From Amycolatopsis benzoatilytica AK 16/65 (GTDB lineage: Bacteria; Actinomycetota; Actinomycetes; Mycobacteriales; Pseudonocardiaceae): DNA of 64,000 bases. Made by a program: the position numbers and the translations under genes. Shown here piece after piece: positions 1 to 8,013 of the stretch. The DNA lies in contig NZ_KB912942.1 of NCBI RefSeq assembly GCF_000383915.1, positions 3,965,795-4,029,794 of the forward strand, read 5' to 3'. How positions within the stretch are numbered: the first letter of the stretch is position 1; the number at the start of each line of letters is the position of its first letter. The notes below the pieces were generated by a model. It searched no databases. It was not told the origin of the DNA and saw only the letters and a list, made by a program, of their open reading frames with translations.

Positions 1-458
1 GCTTCGCGGCCGCGGACCTGTCGATCGGCCTGCCGGAGATCAACGCCGGGCGCTGTGGGGGCGCCCGCCACCTGGGCAGGCTGATCCCACAGGGCCGGCT
101 GCGCATGCTCTACTTCACCGGCGAGCCGCTCGACGCCGAGGAGGCGCTGCGCTTGGACCTGGTGCAGTACGTCGGCAAGAATGGCGACGAGCTGGAGCAG
201 GCACGGACGCTGGCCGCGAAGATCGCGCGCAAGAGCCCGCTGGGTCTGCGGCTGGCGAAGCGTGCGCTTAACGAGTCGGAGGCGATGGGGGTGCGCGAGG
301 GCTATGCACACGAGCAGAAGTACACGATCCGGCTCGCGCAATCCCCGGACGCACAGGAGGCCGCGTCGGCGACGCTCGAGAAGCGCGAGGCGCGGTGGTC
401 CTGGCCCAGCAACGGCTTTTCGGTGGCGAGCACCGAAGCCGCGCCGCTGGTCCACTGA
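1..458 (+). CDS. Enoyl-CoA hydratase/isomerase, 5' end outside window
   Basis: The reading frame is open from base 3 and ends at TGA 456-458, so only the C-terminal ~151 residues are present. The crotonase fold is recognisable: a segment reading AADLSIGLPEINAG near the oxyanion-hole strand, the PEI..G.. turn, then the helical tail with ARKSPLGLRLAKRAL typical of enoyl-CoA hydratases. It would hydrate or isomerise an acyl-CoA in the cytoplasm. It converges on the glutathione synthetase gene and the two share a hairpin terminator. Substrate cannot be inferred. Family assignment is firm; the missing N-terminus hides one catalytic Glu. Confidence 0.85.
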   Translation, partial: FAAADLSIGLPEINAGRCGGARHLGRLIPQGRLRMLYFTGEPLDAEEALRLDLVQYVGKNGDELEQARTLAAKIARKSPLGLRLAKRALNESEAMGVREGYAHEQKYTIRLAQSPDAQEAASATLEKREARWSWPSNGFSVASTEAAPLVH

Positions 459-464
459 GGACAC

Positions 465-500
465 GCGATCGGGCCCGGTCAGGAAACCGGGCCCGATCGC
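465..500. terminator. Bidirectional hairpin terminator
   Basis: A perfect 15-bp inverted repeat (left arm 465-479, right arm 486-500, 6-base loop) lies between the convergent hydratase and glutathione synthetase genes. The synthetase stop codon (479-481) falls at the loop. No T-tract follows, which is usual for actinomycete terminators. Confidence 0.8.
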
Positions 501-1441
501 ACGTGAGCGAGCAGCCGGCACAGGACCTCGTCGGCAACCCTGCCCACCGTCGCGCCCGCGCCGCCGTCGATCTCGCGCAGGCCAGTCGGACTGGTTACGT
601 TGACCTCGATGAGCCGGTTCCCGATGAGGTCGACACCGGCGAAGGCGATGCCCCGGGCGATGAGTTCGGGCCGCAGGGCCGTGCAGATCTCGTGGCCGAC
701 GCTGCTGAGAGGCACCGGGGCGGCCGACGCGCCGACGGCCATGTTGCACCGGAAGTCGGGTGCTTTCGCGGTGCGCCGCAGCGCGGCGACCGGTTCGCCG
801 TCGATCACCAGGATCCTCCGGTCGCTGCCGGTACCGTCGTCGACGAAACGCTGCAGCACGACATGGCGGCGGCCCCGGGCGGTCCCGATCTCGATCAGGG
901 CGGCGAGGTTGGGGTGTCCGTGCTCGAGGAGCACCACACCACGTCCGCCCATCGCGTCGGTCGGTTTGAGCACCGCGCGCCGCCACTGCTGCACGGCCTC
1001 GGTGAGCTCTTCGGCGGAGGCACTGACCACCGTTTCCGGGACGAGATCCGGGAACTGCAGCGCGAAGAGCTTTTCGTTCGTACTGCGCAGAGCGCCGGGG
1101 CTGTTGCAGACAGCCGTGCCGCGCCGCTCGGCCACATCGAGGAGGTAGGTGCCGCGCAGATAGTCGTCGTTCACCGGGGGGTCGGTGCGCACCAGCACGA
1201 GGTCGACCTCGTCCAAGTCGACGGTCGTGGCAGGCCCGCCCGAGACCCTCCCGTTCACGCCCGGCTGAAGGCCAGGGACCCTGGCCTGGGCAAACACCCG
1301 GCCATTCCGCACGGACAACTCGCGCATCTCCGCCGCGAGCACCTCGTGATGCCGCGCAACGGCCGCGGCCATCAGCGCGATCGAGGAATCGTGCCCGGGA
1401 TCGAGCCGCGCCAACGGGTCGACAACAAACAACAGTCTCAT
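479..1441 (-). CDS. gshB: Glutathione synthetase (GshB, ATP-grasp)
   Basis: The 320-residue protein aligns by eye with proteobacterial GshB along its length. It has an N-terminal domain (VVDPLARLDPGHDSS, then VRTDPPVNDDYLRGTYLLD), the conserved SLR/NEKLF-type region (STNEKLFALQF), an ATP-grasp domain with KPTDAMGGRGV, and the C-terminal IEVNVTSPTGLREI metal and nucleotide site. GshB joins gamma-glutamylcysteine and glycine using ATP. ATG at 1441 overlaps the amidohydrolase stop by 4 bp, so it is the last gene of the GST operon. Actinomycetes normally make mycothiol, not glutathione, so a gshB beside a GST gene suggests a dedicated cofactor supply. No gshA is seen in the window. Confidence 0.9.
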   Translation of the reverse strand: MRLLFVVDPLARLDPGHDSSIALMAAAVARHHEVLAAEMRELSVRNGRVFAQARVPGLQPGVNGRVSGGPATTVDLDEVDLVLVRTDPPVNDDYLRGTYLLDVAERRGTAVCNSPGALRSTNEKLFALQFPDLVPETVVSASAEELTEAVQQWRRAVLKPTDAMGGRGVVLLEHGHPNLAALIEIGTARGRRHVVLQRFVDDGTGSDRRILVIDGEPVAALRRTAKAPDFRCNMAVGASAAPVPLSSVGHEICTALRPELIARGIAFAGVDLIGNRLIEVNVTSPTGLREIDGGAGATVGRVADEVLCRLLAHVRSGPVS

Positions 1442-2328
1442 GTGGACCGTCCTTCGCCCAGCAGACGCCGCGGGTTGTCGACCAGGATCAGCTGCCGGAG
1501 AGCGGGGTCGTCGACCCAGTCGCAGAACATGTCGGCGAGATCGGCGACGTCCGGCGCGCTGTCTCCCATCCGCACGAACGGCCAGTCCGATCCCCAGAGC
1601 AGCCGTTCCGGCACCGCCTCGACGAGCGCGTCGTGGAAGGGGCGGGCGTCGGCGTAGCCGCGCGCGGGATCGCCCACCCGGCACAGCGTGAGCTTCACCC
1701 ATACGGTGCCGTCGGAGATGCGGTCGAGCAGCGCGCGGAACCTTGGAGCGTCCACGCCGGCGTTCACTTCGGGCTGCGCCATGTGGTCCAAGACGATCGG
1801 GATTCCGGAGCCGGCGAACTCGTCGACGATCCGGACGCAGTCGTCGAGGGCTGCCCAGATCTGGGCGTGGATGCCCAGCTCCCGCATCGTCGGCGCGAGT
1901 TCCCGAAACGCCTCGGTGCCGATGGCGCCGGGAAAACGTGCTCCGGTGGCGGGGGCGATCCGGTCGTTGAACCGCAACGCACGGACGCCAGCCTCGCGCA
2001 GTCGCCGCAGTTCACCGGCCGGGCAGTCCGCGGTGGCGGTGGCCACGCCGACGGCGCGCCCGTCCGCTTCCGCGAGCGCGTTCACCAGTACGCCCGGGTC
2101 GCTGCCGTAGGGCGCGGGCTGCACGAGCATTCCGCGGCTGGCGCCTGTGCGGTCGAGCATGTCCAGGTAGGTGCTGGGTGGCGCGTCCGGCAGAGGGTAG
2201 GTGGAGGGGCCGGCGGGAAACCGGTCGAAGGGGCCGAAGACGTGGGAGTGGCAATCCCACGCGCCGGCCGGAAAGTCTCGGGCCGCTCGCACGGGCATCC
2301 GTGGGGCCGCGGTGGTCTGCGCGGCCAT
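1438..2328 (-). CDS. Amidohydrolase family (PDC lactonase/LigI-like)
   Basis: The 296-residue protein is a metal-dependent TIM-barrel hydrolase of the amidohydrolase-2 family. Near the N-terminus it has the DCHSHVFGP metal motif, later VLDHMAQP, and near the C-terminus LLWGSDWPFVRM with the catalytic Asp. Closest in layout are 2-pyrone-4,6-dicarboxylate lactonase and related dicarboxylate or lactone hydrolases. Its neighbours (a CMD-like protein upstream, gshB overlapping downstream) imply a ring- or lactone-opening or hydrolytic step in the same catabolic route. The actual substrate is unknown. Confidence 0.85.
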   Translation of the reverse strand: MAAQTTAAPRMPVRAARDFPAGAWDCHSHVFGPFDRFPAGPSTYPLPDAPPSTYLDMLDRTGASRGMLVQPAPYGSDPGVLVNALAEADGRAVGVATATADCPAGELRRLREAGVRALRFNDRIAPATGARFPGAIGTEAFRELAPTMRELGIHAQIWAALDDCVRIVDEFAGSGIPIVLDHMAQPEVNAGVDAPRFRALLDRISDGTVWVKLTLCRVGDPARGYADARPFHDALVEAVPERLLWGSDWPFVRMGDSAPDVADLADMFCDWVDDPALRQLILVDNPRRLLGEGRST

Positions 2329-2331
2329 GGT

Positions 2332-2946
2332 TCAGCCCGCCATCTGGGGACGCGTGATGAGTTCGGCCGCGGACAGCTCCACGAGACGCCCATCCGGCGC
2401 GGGCGGCAGTGGGTGACCGCCGTCGGGAACCGGGATCCGATGGACGTTCAGCGTCATCGCGACCAGCGTGTAGTAGCCGACCACCGAGGAGAGCTCCACG
2501 ACACCGACCTCGCTCCAGCGCTGCCACACTCGCCGGTAGACCTCCTCGTCGACGTCACCCGTCTGCTGAAGCACGCGGGCGAACTCGTAGACGTCGTAGG
2601 AGTCCTGGTCGTGGAAGACCGGCGGCTCGCCGGTCCGCAACGCGTCGACGACCTCCGGTGCCAGCCCGGCCCGCAGGGCCGCGTCGGCATGAATCGACCA
2701 TTCGAGCTGGGCCGTCCAGCGCCGTGCCACCACGAGGATCGCCAGTTCGTTGAGCCGGTCGGGCAGGCTGGTGCCGTAGCGAAGGATCTCGCCGAAGCGC
2801 TGCCAGCGGTCGGCGAGATCGGGCCGGTGCAGCGCCGCGCGCAGCGGCCCGACCAGCCGTGCGCGGGGGCCGCCCACGATCTCGCGGTAGACCCTTTCCT
2901 GCTCCGGGGTCATCGCCTCCGGATCGAACAGTGGGATGCGGGGCAC
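2332..2946 (-). CDS. Carboxymuconolactone decarboxylase-family protein
   Basis: The 204-residue all-helical protein has the CMD/AhpD signature ELAILVVARRW..QLEWSIHADAALRAGL, with Glu, Trp and His but no CxxC pair, so it resembles the decarboxylase branch rather than peroxiredoxin-reducing AhpD. I prefer the GTG start at 2946 because AGGAGA lies 8 nt upstream; an ATG at 2991 would place the site inside the gene. The stop is followed by a 3-nt gap to the amidohydrolase gene, so the two are cotranscribed. Possible roles are decarboxylation of a lactone-carboxylate or a gamma-carboxymuconolactone-like intermediate; this is inference. Confidence 0.8.
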   Translation of the reverse strand: MPRIPLFDPEAMTPEQERVYREIVGGPRARLVGPLRAALHRPDLADRWQRFGEILRYGTSLPDRLNELAILVVARRWTAQLEWSIHADAALRAGLAPEVVDALRTGEPPVFHDQDSYDVYEFARVLQQTGDVDEEVYRRVWQRWSEVGVVELSSVVGYYTLVAMTLNVHRIPVPDGGHPLPPAPDGRLVELSAAELITRPQMAG

Positions 2947-2997
2947 GAAAGGACTCTCCTGGTTCTCGTTCGTTCGATTCGGGCGCGGCACGGCTCG

Positions 2998-4167
2998 TCA
3001 AGCGGGAGCGTCGGCCGCGAGTTCGGCGGTGATCTCCGTGTCGTGCTGTCCGAGCAACGGCGGGGCCGTGTCGAACTCAAGCGCCGCGTTGCGGAAGCGC
3101 AGCGGGCTGACCACTTGGGGCACGGCGCCCAAGCCGGGGTGGAGCACCTGCCGGACCATCCCGCGGTGGCGCACCTGCTCGTCGGCCAAGGCCATCGGCA
3201 CGGTGTTGATGGGCCCGCACGGCACGGAACGGGATTCGAGCTCGTGCAGCCAGTGCGCGAGCTCGCCTTCCCGCACCACCACGCAGATCCGTTCGGTGAG
3301 GGCCTCGACGTTGCGCACGCGGGCTTCATTCGTGGCGTAGTCGGGGTCCCGCGCCAACTCGGGCATTCCCAGTGCCTCGCAGAACCGGGCGAACTGCCCG
3401 TCGTTGCCGACCGCGACGACGAGGTGGCCGTCCCGGCAGGGGTAGACGTCCTGGGGCTGGATGTTGGGGTGGCGGTTGCCCCGGCGGACCGGGACCTCGC
3501 CGGAGATCAGGTGGTTCATGGCCTGGTTCGCCAGCACACCGACCTGGACGTCCAGCATGGCGAGGTCGATGTGGTCGCCCTCGCCGGTGCGGTCCCGGTG
3601 AGCGAGCGCGGCGAGCACCCCGGTTGCTGCGTACATGCCGGTGAACAGGTCCACCACCGGGACTCCGACCTTCTGCGGGCCTCCCCCGGGCCGCTCGTCG
3701 GGCTCGCCGGTGACGCTCATCAGCCCACCCATTGCTTGGATCATGAAGTCGTAGGCCGCCTGGTCGCGGCGCGGACCGCTCTGCCCGAAGCCGGTGATCG
3801 AGCAGTAGATGAGGTCGCGTTTGACCGCGCGCAGGTCGTCGTAGCCGAGCCCGTACCGCTCCAATGTGCCTGCCTTGAAGTTCTCCAGCACGATGTCGCT
3901 GGTCGCGGCAAGCCTGCGGACCAGGTCGCGGCCCTCGCCGGTGGCGATGTCCGCGGTGACCGAGCGCTTGCCCCGGTTGGCGGAAAGGAAGTAGCCGGAC
4001 TCCGTGCCGAGGAACGGCGGGCCCCAGGAGCGGGTGTCGTCCCCGGTACCGGGCCGCTCCACCTTGATCACGTCGGCACCGAGGTCGGCCAGCACCTGCC
4101 CGGCCCACGGCCCGGCCATGATCCGGCTCAGGTCGAGCACCCGCACGTGGGACAAAGGCCCCGTCAC
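2998..4167 (-). CDS. CaiB/BaiF family III CoA-transferase
   Basis: The 389-residue protein opens with LSHVRVLDLSRIMAGPWAGQVLADLGADVIKVE, the classic family III CoA-transferase N-terminus with the catalytic Asp of the GADVIKVE region following. ENFKAGTLERYGLGYDDLR, TGFGQSGPRRDQAAYDFMIQAMGG and VPCGPINTV are also present. The GTG start at 4167 overlaps the GST stop (GTGA), fixing both the start and the operon. It would move CoA to a carboxylic acid. In the known isoprene pathway a GST works with a CoA-transferase, which makes this pairing suggestive, but a different substrate is equally possible. Confidence 0.92.
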   Translation of the reverse strand: MTGPLSHVRVLDLSRIMAGPWAGQVLADLGADVIKVERPGTGDDTRSWGPPFLGTESGYFLSANRGKRSVTADIATGEGRDLVRRLAATSDIVLENFKAGTLERYGLGYDDLRAVKRDLIYCSITGFGQSGPRRDQAAYDFMIQAMGGLMSVTGEPDERPGGGPQKVGVPVVDLFTGMYAATGVLAALAHRDRTGEGDHIDLAMLDVQVGVLANQAMNHLISGEVPVRRGNRHPNIQPQDVYPCRDGHLVVAVGNDGQFARFCEALGMPELARDPDYATNEARVRNVEALTERICVVVREGELAHWLHELESRSVPCGPINTVPMALADEQVRHRGMVRQVLHPGLGAVPQVVSPLRFRNAALEFDTAPPLLGQHDTEITAELAADAPA

Positions 4168-4808
4168 GACGCGCCCCCGCCGACCGCGGCGGAATCGTCG
4201 ACGATCTCGGTGGCCCGCATCGACCCGCGAGCGGACACCTGCGCGTGCCAGGCGGCGAGGTTGGGCCGCCCGGCGCGCCAGTCGAGGACCTGCCAGCGGA
4301 AGTCCAGGTGTGCCAGCGCGATCGCAATCGAGGCCCGCCCGATGTCGAACCGCTCGCCGAGCTCGCCGGCGATGGACTCGAGGTGGTCGAGCGTGGTCGT
4401 GACCTTCAGGCCGAACGCGTCGAGGTAGGGATCGGCGGCGTCGTGGGCGAGGCCGCGGTCGCGGTGCCAGTTGCGCCACACCAGAAGCAGGTCGAGCAGT
4501 CCGTCGCCGAGGGCCTGCAGGGTGCCGGCGCGGAAGTAGGCGTCCTCGTTCCGGGGGTAGAGCGTGGTGTCGCCAGCTCGCCGGGCGAGGAACTCACAGA
4601 TCACCACGGAGTCGAACAGTGTGCGCCCGTCGTCAAGCAGCAGGGTGGGGATCTTGTTGAGCGGGTTGGCGCGCAGCACCTCCGGGTTGGGCTCCGACAT
4701 CTGCACCGGAGTGCGCACGGTCTCCACGTCGCCCACCTGGCCGGTCTCGTGCAGCACGACCATGACCTTGCGGACGAACGGTGACTTCGGGGACCAGAAC
4801 AGTCGCAC
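4164..4808 (-). CDS. Glutathione S-transferase
   Basis: The 214-residue protein has the thioredoxin-fold GST N-terminal domain (LFWSPKSPFVRKVMVVLHETG, then NPLNKIPTLLLDDG with the cis-Pro, and LFDSVVICEFL with the glutathione-binding Ser) followed by the all-alpha C-terminal domain. The early SPKSPF segment probably supplies the thiol-activating Ser. It is the first gene of the operon (ATG 4808) and is followed by a CoA-transferase overlapping by 4 bp. With gshB in the same operon it most likely opens or conjugates an electrophile such as an epoxide or ring-cleavage product using glutathione. Substrate unknown. Confidence 0.92.
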   Translation of the reverse strand: MRLFWSPKSPFVRKVMVVLHETGQVGDVETVRTPVQMSEPNPEVLRANPLNKIPTLLLDDGRTLFDSVVICEFLARRAGDTTLYPRNEDAYFRAGTLQALGDGLLDLLLVWRNWHRDRGLAHDAADPYLDAFGLKVTTTLDHLESIAGELGERFDIGRASIAIALAHLDFRWQVLDWRAGRPNLAAWHAQVSARGSMRATEIVDDSAAVGGGAS

Positions 4809-4820
4809 CAGAAAGCTCCT

Positions 4821-4878
4821 AAGTCAATAACTCAGCTTTATGTCTTTTTACGGTAGGCGAGATCCACTGCCAATGGCA
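4821..4878. promoter_or_regulatory. Promoter region of the GST operon with candidate GntR sites
   Basis: The 80-bp gap upstream of the GST gene is AT-rich compared with its surroundings. It holds AAGTCAATAACTCAG (4821-4835), matched at 12 of 15 positions by 7084-7098 upstream of the transporter and dehydratase genes, and an 11-bp palindrome TGCCA-A-TGGCA (4868-4878). The GntR gene ends just beyond. Shared motifs in two promoters of a GntR locus suggest its operator. Confidence 0.45.
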
Positions 4879-4888
4879 AATCAGCAGG

Positions 4889-5683
4889 TCAAGCGGTGAC
4901 GGAGATGTCCAGGCGGACGACGTCACCGCGGTACATACCGTCGCCGACGAAGACGACGACGCCGTCGGCGTCGACAGCGGTCCGCAGCACCCGGGCGATC
5001 GGCGAGTTCAGCGGTATGTCGAGGTCACCGCTGAGCTCGACGTCGGCCGTGACGATCGTGAGGGTCTGGTGCACCGTCGCCAGGTGCAGGCCTGGCATGT
5101 CTTTGAGGATGCGCAGCGTCGTGTTGGCGGCCAACTGCTCGTCGGTGATGCGCGCGGCCCACCGCTCCTCGATGTAGGCGTCACCCAGGTAGTACGGGCG
5201 CCCGTCCCGCGAATGGCGGCGCCGCCAGTGCCGGTAGGTCTGCGCCAGAGCGCCGACGGTGTGCTCGACGTGCGGCGGGCGGGCGCCGGTTTCACCGGAC
5301 AGGATCTCGACCTCGACACCTGGCGAGGACAGCAGGAGGCCGTTCCAGTCCGTGGGCACCTCGCACCACAGGTCCTGCTGTGGCCGACGCGTGACGAACG
5401 TGCCCTTGGCGCGGAACCGCTCGATCAGCCCGGCTTCCTCGAGCATGCCGAGCGCCTGGCGCACCGTGGCGGGTGCGACCCCCCACTCCTCGGCAAGTTC
5501 CACGACGGTGGGAATGCGCTCTCCCACCGCCCAGTGACCCGACTCGATGCGGCGGCGGAAGATCGTGGCCAGCTGGTTGTACCGGGACACGCCCGCGCTG
5601 TTGCCGTGGGGGTTGAGCGCCATGTCTGCCATTGTGGCAGTACTTCCCGCCGGAACGTCGCTCCGCAGGTCGGGGTGCGTCAT
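4889..5683 (-). CDS. GntR-family (HutC/UTRA) transcriptional regulator
   Basis: The 264-residue protein has an N-terminal winged helix (YNQLATIFRRRIESGHWAVGERIPTVVELAEEWGVAPATVRQALGMLEEAGLIERFRAKGTFV) followed by a UTRA-type effector domain ending in a beta-rich tail. The ATG at 5683 overlaps the stop of the MFS gene (ATGA), which supports this start over the ATG at 5632. It is cotranscribed with the transporter and lies tail-to-promoter beside the GST operon, so it probably controls one or both in response to a small catabolite. Confidence 0.88.
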   Translation of the reverse strand: MTHPDLRSDVPAGSTATMADMALNPHGNSAGVSRYNQLATIFRRRIESGHWAVGERIPTVVELAEEWGVAPATVRQALGMLEEAGLIERFRAKGTFVTRRPQQDLWCEVPTDWNGLLLSSPGVEVEILSGETGARPPHVEHTVGALAQTYRHWRRRHSRDGRPYYLGDAYIEERWAARITDEQLAANTTLRILKDMPGLHLATVHQTLTIVTADVELSGDLDIPLNSPIARVLRTAVDADGVVVFVGDGMYRGDVVRLDISVTA

Positions 5684-6996
5684 CGGCGTGCTGGGCGAAC
5701 GAGCACGAACATCAGGAGCGCGCCGAGACCGAGAACGGCTCCGTAGAGCAGCTGGTTGTAGACCTGCGTGCCGGTCGTGCTGCTCAACCACCCGGTTACG
5801 GCGGGCGTGATCAGGTTGCCGATCCCGGCGAAAGCGGTGATGGTGGCGATTCCGCCGGCGGCCGCGGTACCCGCCAGCAATGCGGCCGGCATGCTCCAGA
5901 ACGGGCCCATGGCACCCATAGTGCCCACCGCGATCAGGGTGAGCACCGCGAGCGCGAGCCACGTGTGCTGCGCAACGAGCGGCAGCAGGAGCCAGCCCGC
6001 GGCACCGGCGAGCGCGAAGACACCGGCGTGGAGCCGCCGCTCCTGCGTCCGGTCGGAGTGACGGGCGTTGAGGTACTGCACGATCACCGCCGCGACGAAC
6101 GGGACAGCGCTCACCAGGCCGACCTGCCCGACGCTGAGATCACCCGCGCCCTTCAAGATCGTCGGCAGCCACAGGAACAGGCCGCTCGTGCTGGTCATGA
6201 TGCCGAAACCGAGCGCGGCCAGTCCCCAGAAGCGCCTGCTGCGCAATGCGGCGCCGTAGGAGTGCGGGACCTTGGCCCCAGTGGGGCGGTCGCGCTCGAG
6301 GTCGCCCGCCACGAGCCTGCGGTCCTCCGGGCGCAGCCAGCGCGCTGACTCCGGACGGTCGCTGAGCACGCAGAACACCACGACACCCAGCACGCAGGCA
6401 GGCAGTCCCTCCACCAGGAACAGCCACTGCCAGCCGTGCAAGCCCCACAAACCGTCGGAGACGTGCATGATCCCGCCGGAGAGCGGGCCCCCGACGATGC
6501 CCGAGATCGCCATGGCGGAGAGGAAGATCGCCATGACACCGGCCCGCCGCGCGGAGGGGATCCAGTACGACAGGTAGAGCAGGACCCCAGGGAAGAACCC
6601 CGCCTCGAAAACGCCCAGGAGGAACCTGAGCACATAGAAGTGCGACGGTGCCAGCATGAACGCCGCCGCGGCGGACACGAGTCCCCACGGCAGCATGATC
6701 CGCAGGAACGTCTTGCGGGCGCCGACTTTGTGCAGCATCAGGTTGCTGGGCACCTCGAACAGGACGTAGCCCAGGTAGAACAGGGACGCGCCGAGCCCGA
6801 ACACGGCGTCGGAGAATCCGAGCTGTCCGGCGAATTCGAGCTTGGCGAATCCGATGTTCGAACGGTCGACGAAGGCGACCACGTAGGACACCACGAGCAG
6901 CGGCAGGATCCGCCACTTGATCGCCCGATACACCGCGTCACGCCGCTGGTCGTCGGACACCCCGGTCAGGGATGCCGATGTTGTCTCCGTCGCCAC
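5680..6996 (-). CDS. MFS transporter, anion:cation symporter (ACS) family
   Basis: The 438-residue protein has 12 predicted membrane segments and ACS hallmarks: the VAFVDRSNIGFAKLEF first-loop motif, LFYLGYVLFEVPSNLMLHKVGARK, and a long central cytoplasmic loop. Family members import organic anions such as tartrate, phthalate and hexuronates. GTG at 6996 is chosen because GAGGAGG lies 6 nt upstream; upstream ATGs would swallow this site. It overlaps the GntR gene by 4 bp and is divergent from the tartrate dehydratase-like genes, so a hydroxy-dicarboxylate is a reasonable substrate guess. Confidence 0.9.
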   Translation of the reverse strand: MATETTSASLTGVSDDQRRDAVYRAIKWRILPLLVVSYVVAFVDRSNIGFAKLEFAGQLGFSDAVFGLGASLFYLGYVLFEVPSNLMLHKVGARKTFLRIMLPWGLVSAAAAFMLAPSHFYVLRFLLGVFEAGFFPGVLLYLSYWIPSARRAGVMAIFLSAMAISGIVGGPLSGGIMHVSDGLWGLHGWQWLFLVEGLPACVLGVVVFCVLSDRPESARWLRPEDRRLVAGDLERDRPTGAKVPHSYGAALRSRRFWGLAALGFGIMTSTSGLFLWLPTILKGAGDLSVGQVGLVSAVPFVAAVIVQYLNARHSDRTQERRLHAGVFALAGAAGWLLLPLVAQHTWLALAVLTLIAVGTMGAMGPFWSMPAALLAGTAAAGGIATITAFAGIGNLITPAVTGWLSSTTGTQVYNQLLYGAVLGLGALLMFVLVRPARR

Positions 6997-7078
6997 CAGA
7001 CGCCTCCTCATCGTTGAGTTCCCTGAACCGCGGTGCACTCGCCGTCCAGCGCTGGCGTGGAGATTAGATCGCCCACCT

Positions 7079-7098
7079 GGTAAAAGTCAATTACCTAG
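7079..7098. promoter_or_regulatory. Operator-like palindrome between transporter and dehydratase genes
   Basis: GGTAA-(7 nt)-TTACC at 7079-7095 is a perfect inverted repeat in the 142-bp divergent gap. It overlaps AAGTCAATTACCTAG (7084-7098), which resembles the motif upstream of the GST operon. Local AT content is high. Probable GntR operator; inference. Confidence 0.45.
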
Positions 7099-7138
7099 TT
7101 TTTTGCTTATTCGGGCTTTCCTCGTTATTGTTCAGACC

Positions 7139-8008
7139 GTGCCGATCACCTACACGCAACTCAAGGACGTGACCGCGCGGATGTATCTGCGCTCACTGCG
7201 AGCGGTGCCCGCCGACGCGAAGAAGGCCCTGGCCGGGGCTCGCGCGCGGGAAACGAATCCGGTGGCGCGCAACACCCTCGACCTGATGGTGTCCAACGCC
7301 CGGGCGGCCGAGGAACGCCAGCACTTCCTCTGCAGCGATTCGGGCGTGCCGACCTACATAGTGCGCATCGGAACCCTGGTCAGCTTCGACGGCGACGTGA
7401 AACGGGCCATCCGCGACGGGTTCGCCGAGGTTGTGTCGACTTCGGACCCGCCGTTGCTCAAGCACGTGACCAATCCCCTTACCAACGAGCGCAGCCACGC
7501 CGGCAAGGACATGCCGCTGGTCACCTTCGACCTCATCGACGGCGCCGACCACGTGGAAATCATTTGCTCGCCCAAGGCGCTGGGCAGCGGCCGGTGGGCC
7601 GCCCTGGAGATCTTCACCTTCCCCTCCCTCGCTGAGATCGAGGAGTACATCCTGAAGGTCGTGCTCACCGCGGGATCCCAGGCCTGCCCGCCTGTCGTGG
7701 TCGGCGTCGGCATCGGCGGTACGTTCGACTACGCCGCCAAGCTGGCCAAGGAGTCCGTCGTACGCCCGATGGGCCGGCGCCACCCCGACCCGGCCGTCGC
7801 CGACATGGAGGAACGCCTGCTCGAAGCGGTGAACAAGACCGGCTTCGGGCCGATGGGCACCGGCGGCGGCACCACCGCGATGGCAGTACACATCGACTAC
7901 GCGGCCGGCCACGGTTTCACCCCCGTCGCGGTGTGCTTCAACTGCTGGATCGATCGGCGCACGCGAGTGCGGATCGACAACGACGGCACCGTCACCGAAC
8001 TGGAGTGA
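7139..8008 (+). CDS. Class I fumarase / L-tartrate dehydratase alpha subunit
   Basis: The 289-residue protein matches the Fe-S hydro-lyase alpha family: an N-terminal helical region, CSDSGVPTYIVRIG around the first cluster Cys, then PPVVVGVGIGGTFDYAAKLAKES and a C-terminal GFGPMGTGGGTTAMAVHIDYAAGH with further ligands. The GTG start at 7139 gives the family N-terminus; no good Shine-Dalgarno is seen. Two-gene fumarases and tartrate dehydratases (TtdAB) both have this architecture. The divergent ACS transporter favours tartrate or another hydroxydiacid over housekeeping fumarate. Confidence 0.88.
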   Translation: MPITYTQLKDVTARMYLRSLRAVPADAKKALAGARARETNPVARNTLDLMVSNARAAEERQHFLCSDSGVPTYIVRIGTLVSFDGDVKRAIRDGFAEVVSTSDPPLLKHVTNPLTNERSHAGKDMPLVTFDLIDGADHVEIICSPKALGSGRWAALEIFTFPSLAEIEEYILKVVLTAGSQACPPVVVGVGIGGTFDYAAKLAKESVVRPMGRRHPDPAVADMEERLLEAVNKTGFGPMGTGGGTTAMAVHIDYAAGHGFTPVAVCFNCWIDRRTRVRIDNDGTVTELE

Positions 8009-8013
8009 GATCG

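Noticed and set aside
1633..4428. Very long plus-strand open frame of 931 codons
   Set aside because: It is antisense to four clearly real genes and arises from GC-rich codon bias; its translation has no domain.
5684..5962. N-terminally extended GntR protein
   Set aside because: The extension is antisense-like within the MFS gene and breaks the ATGA coupling at 5680-5683.
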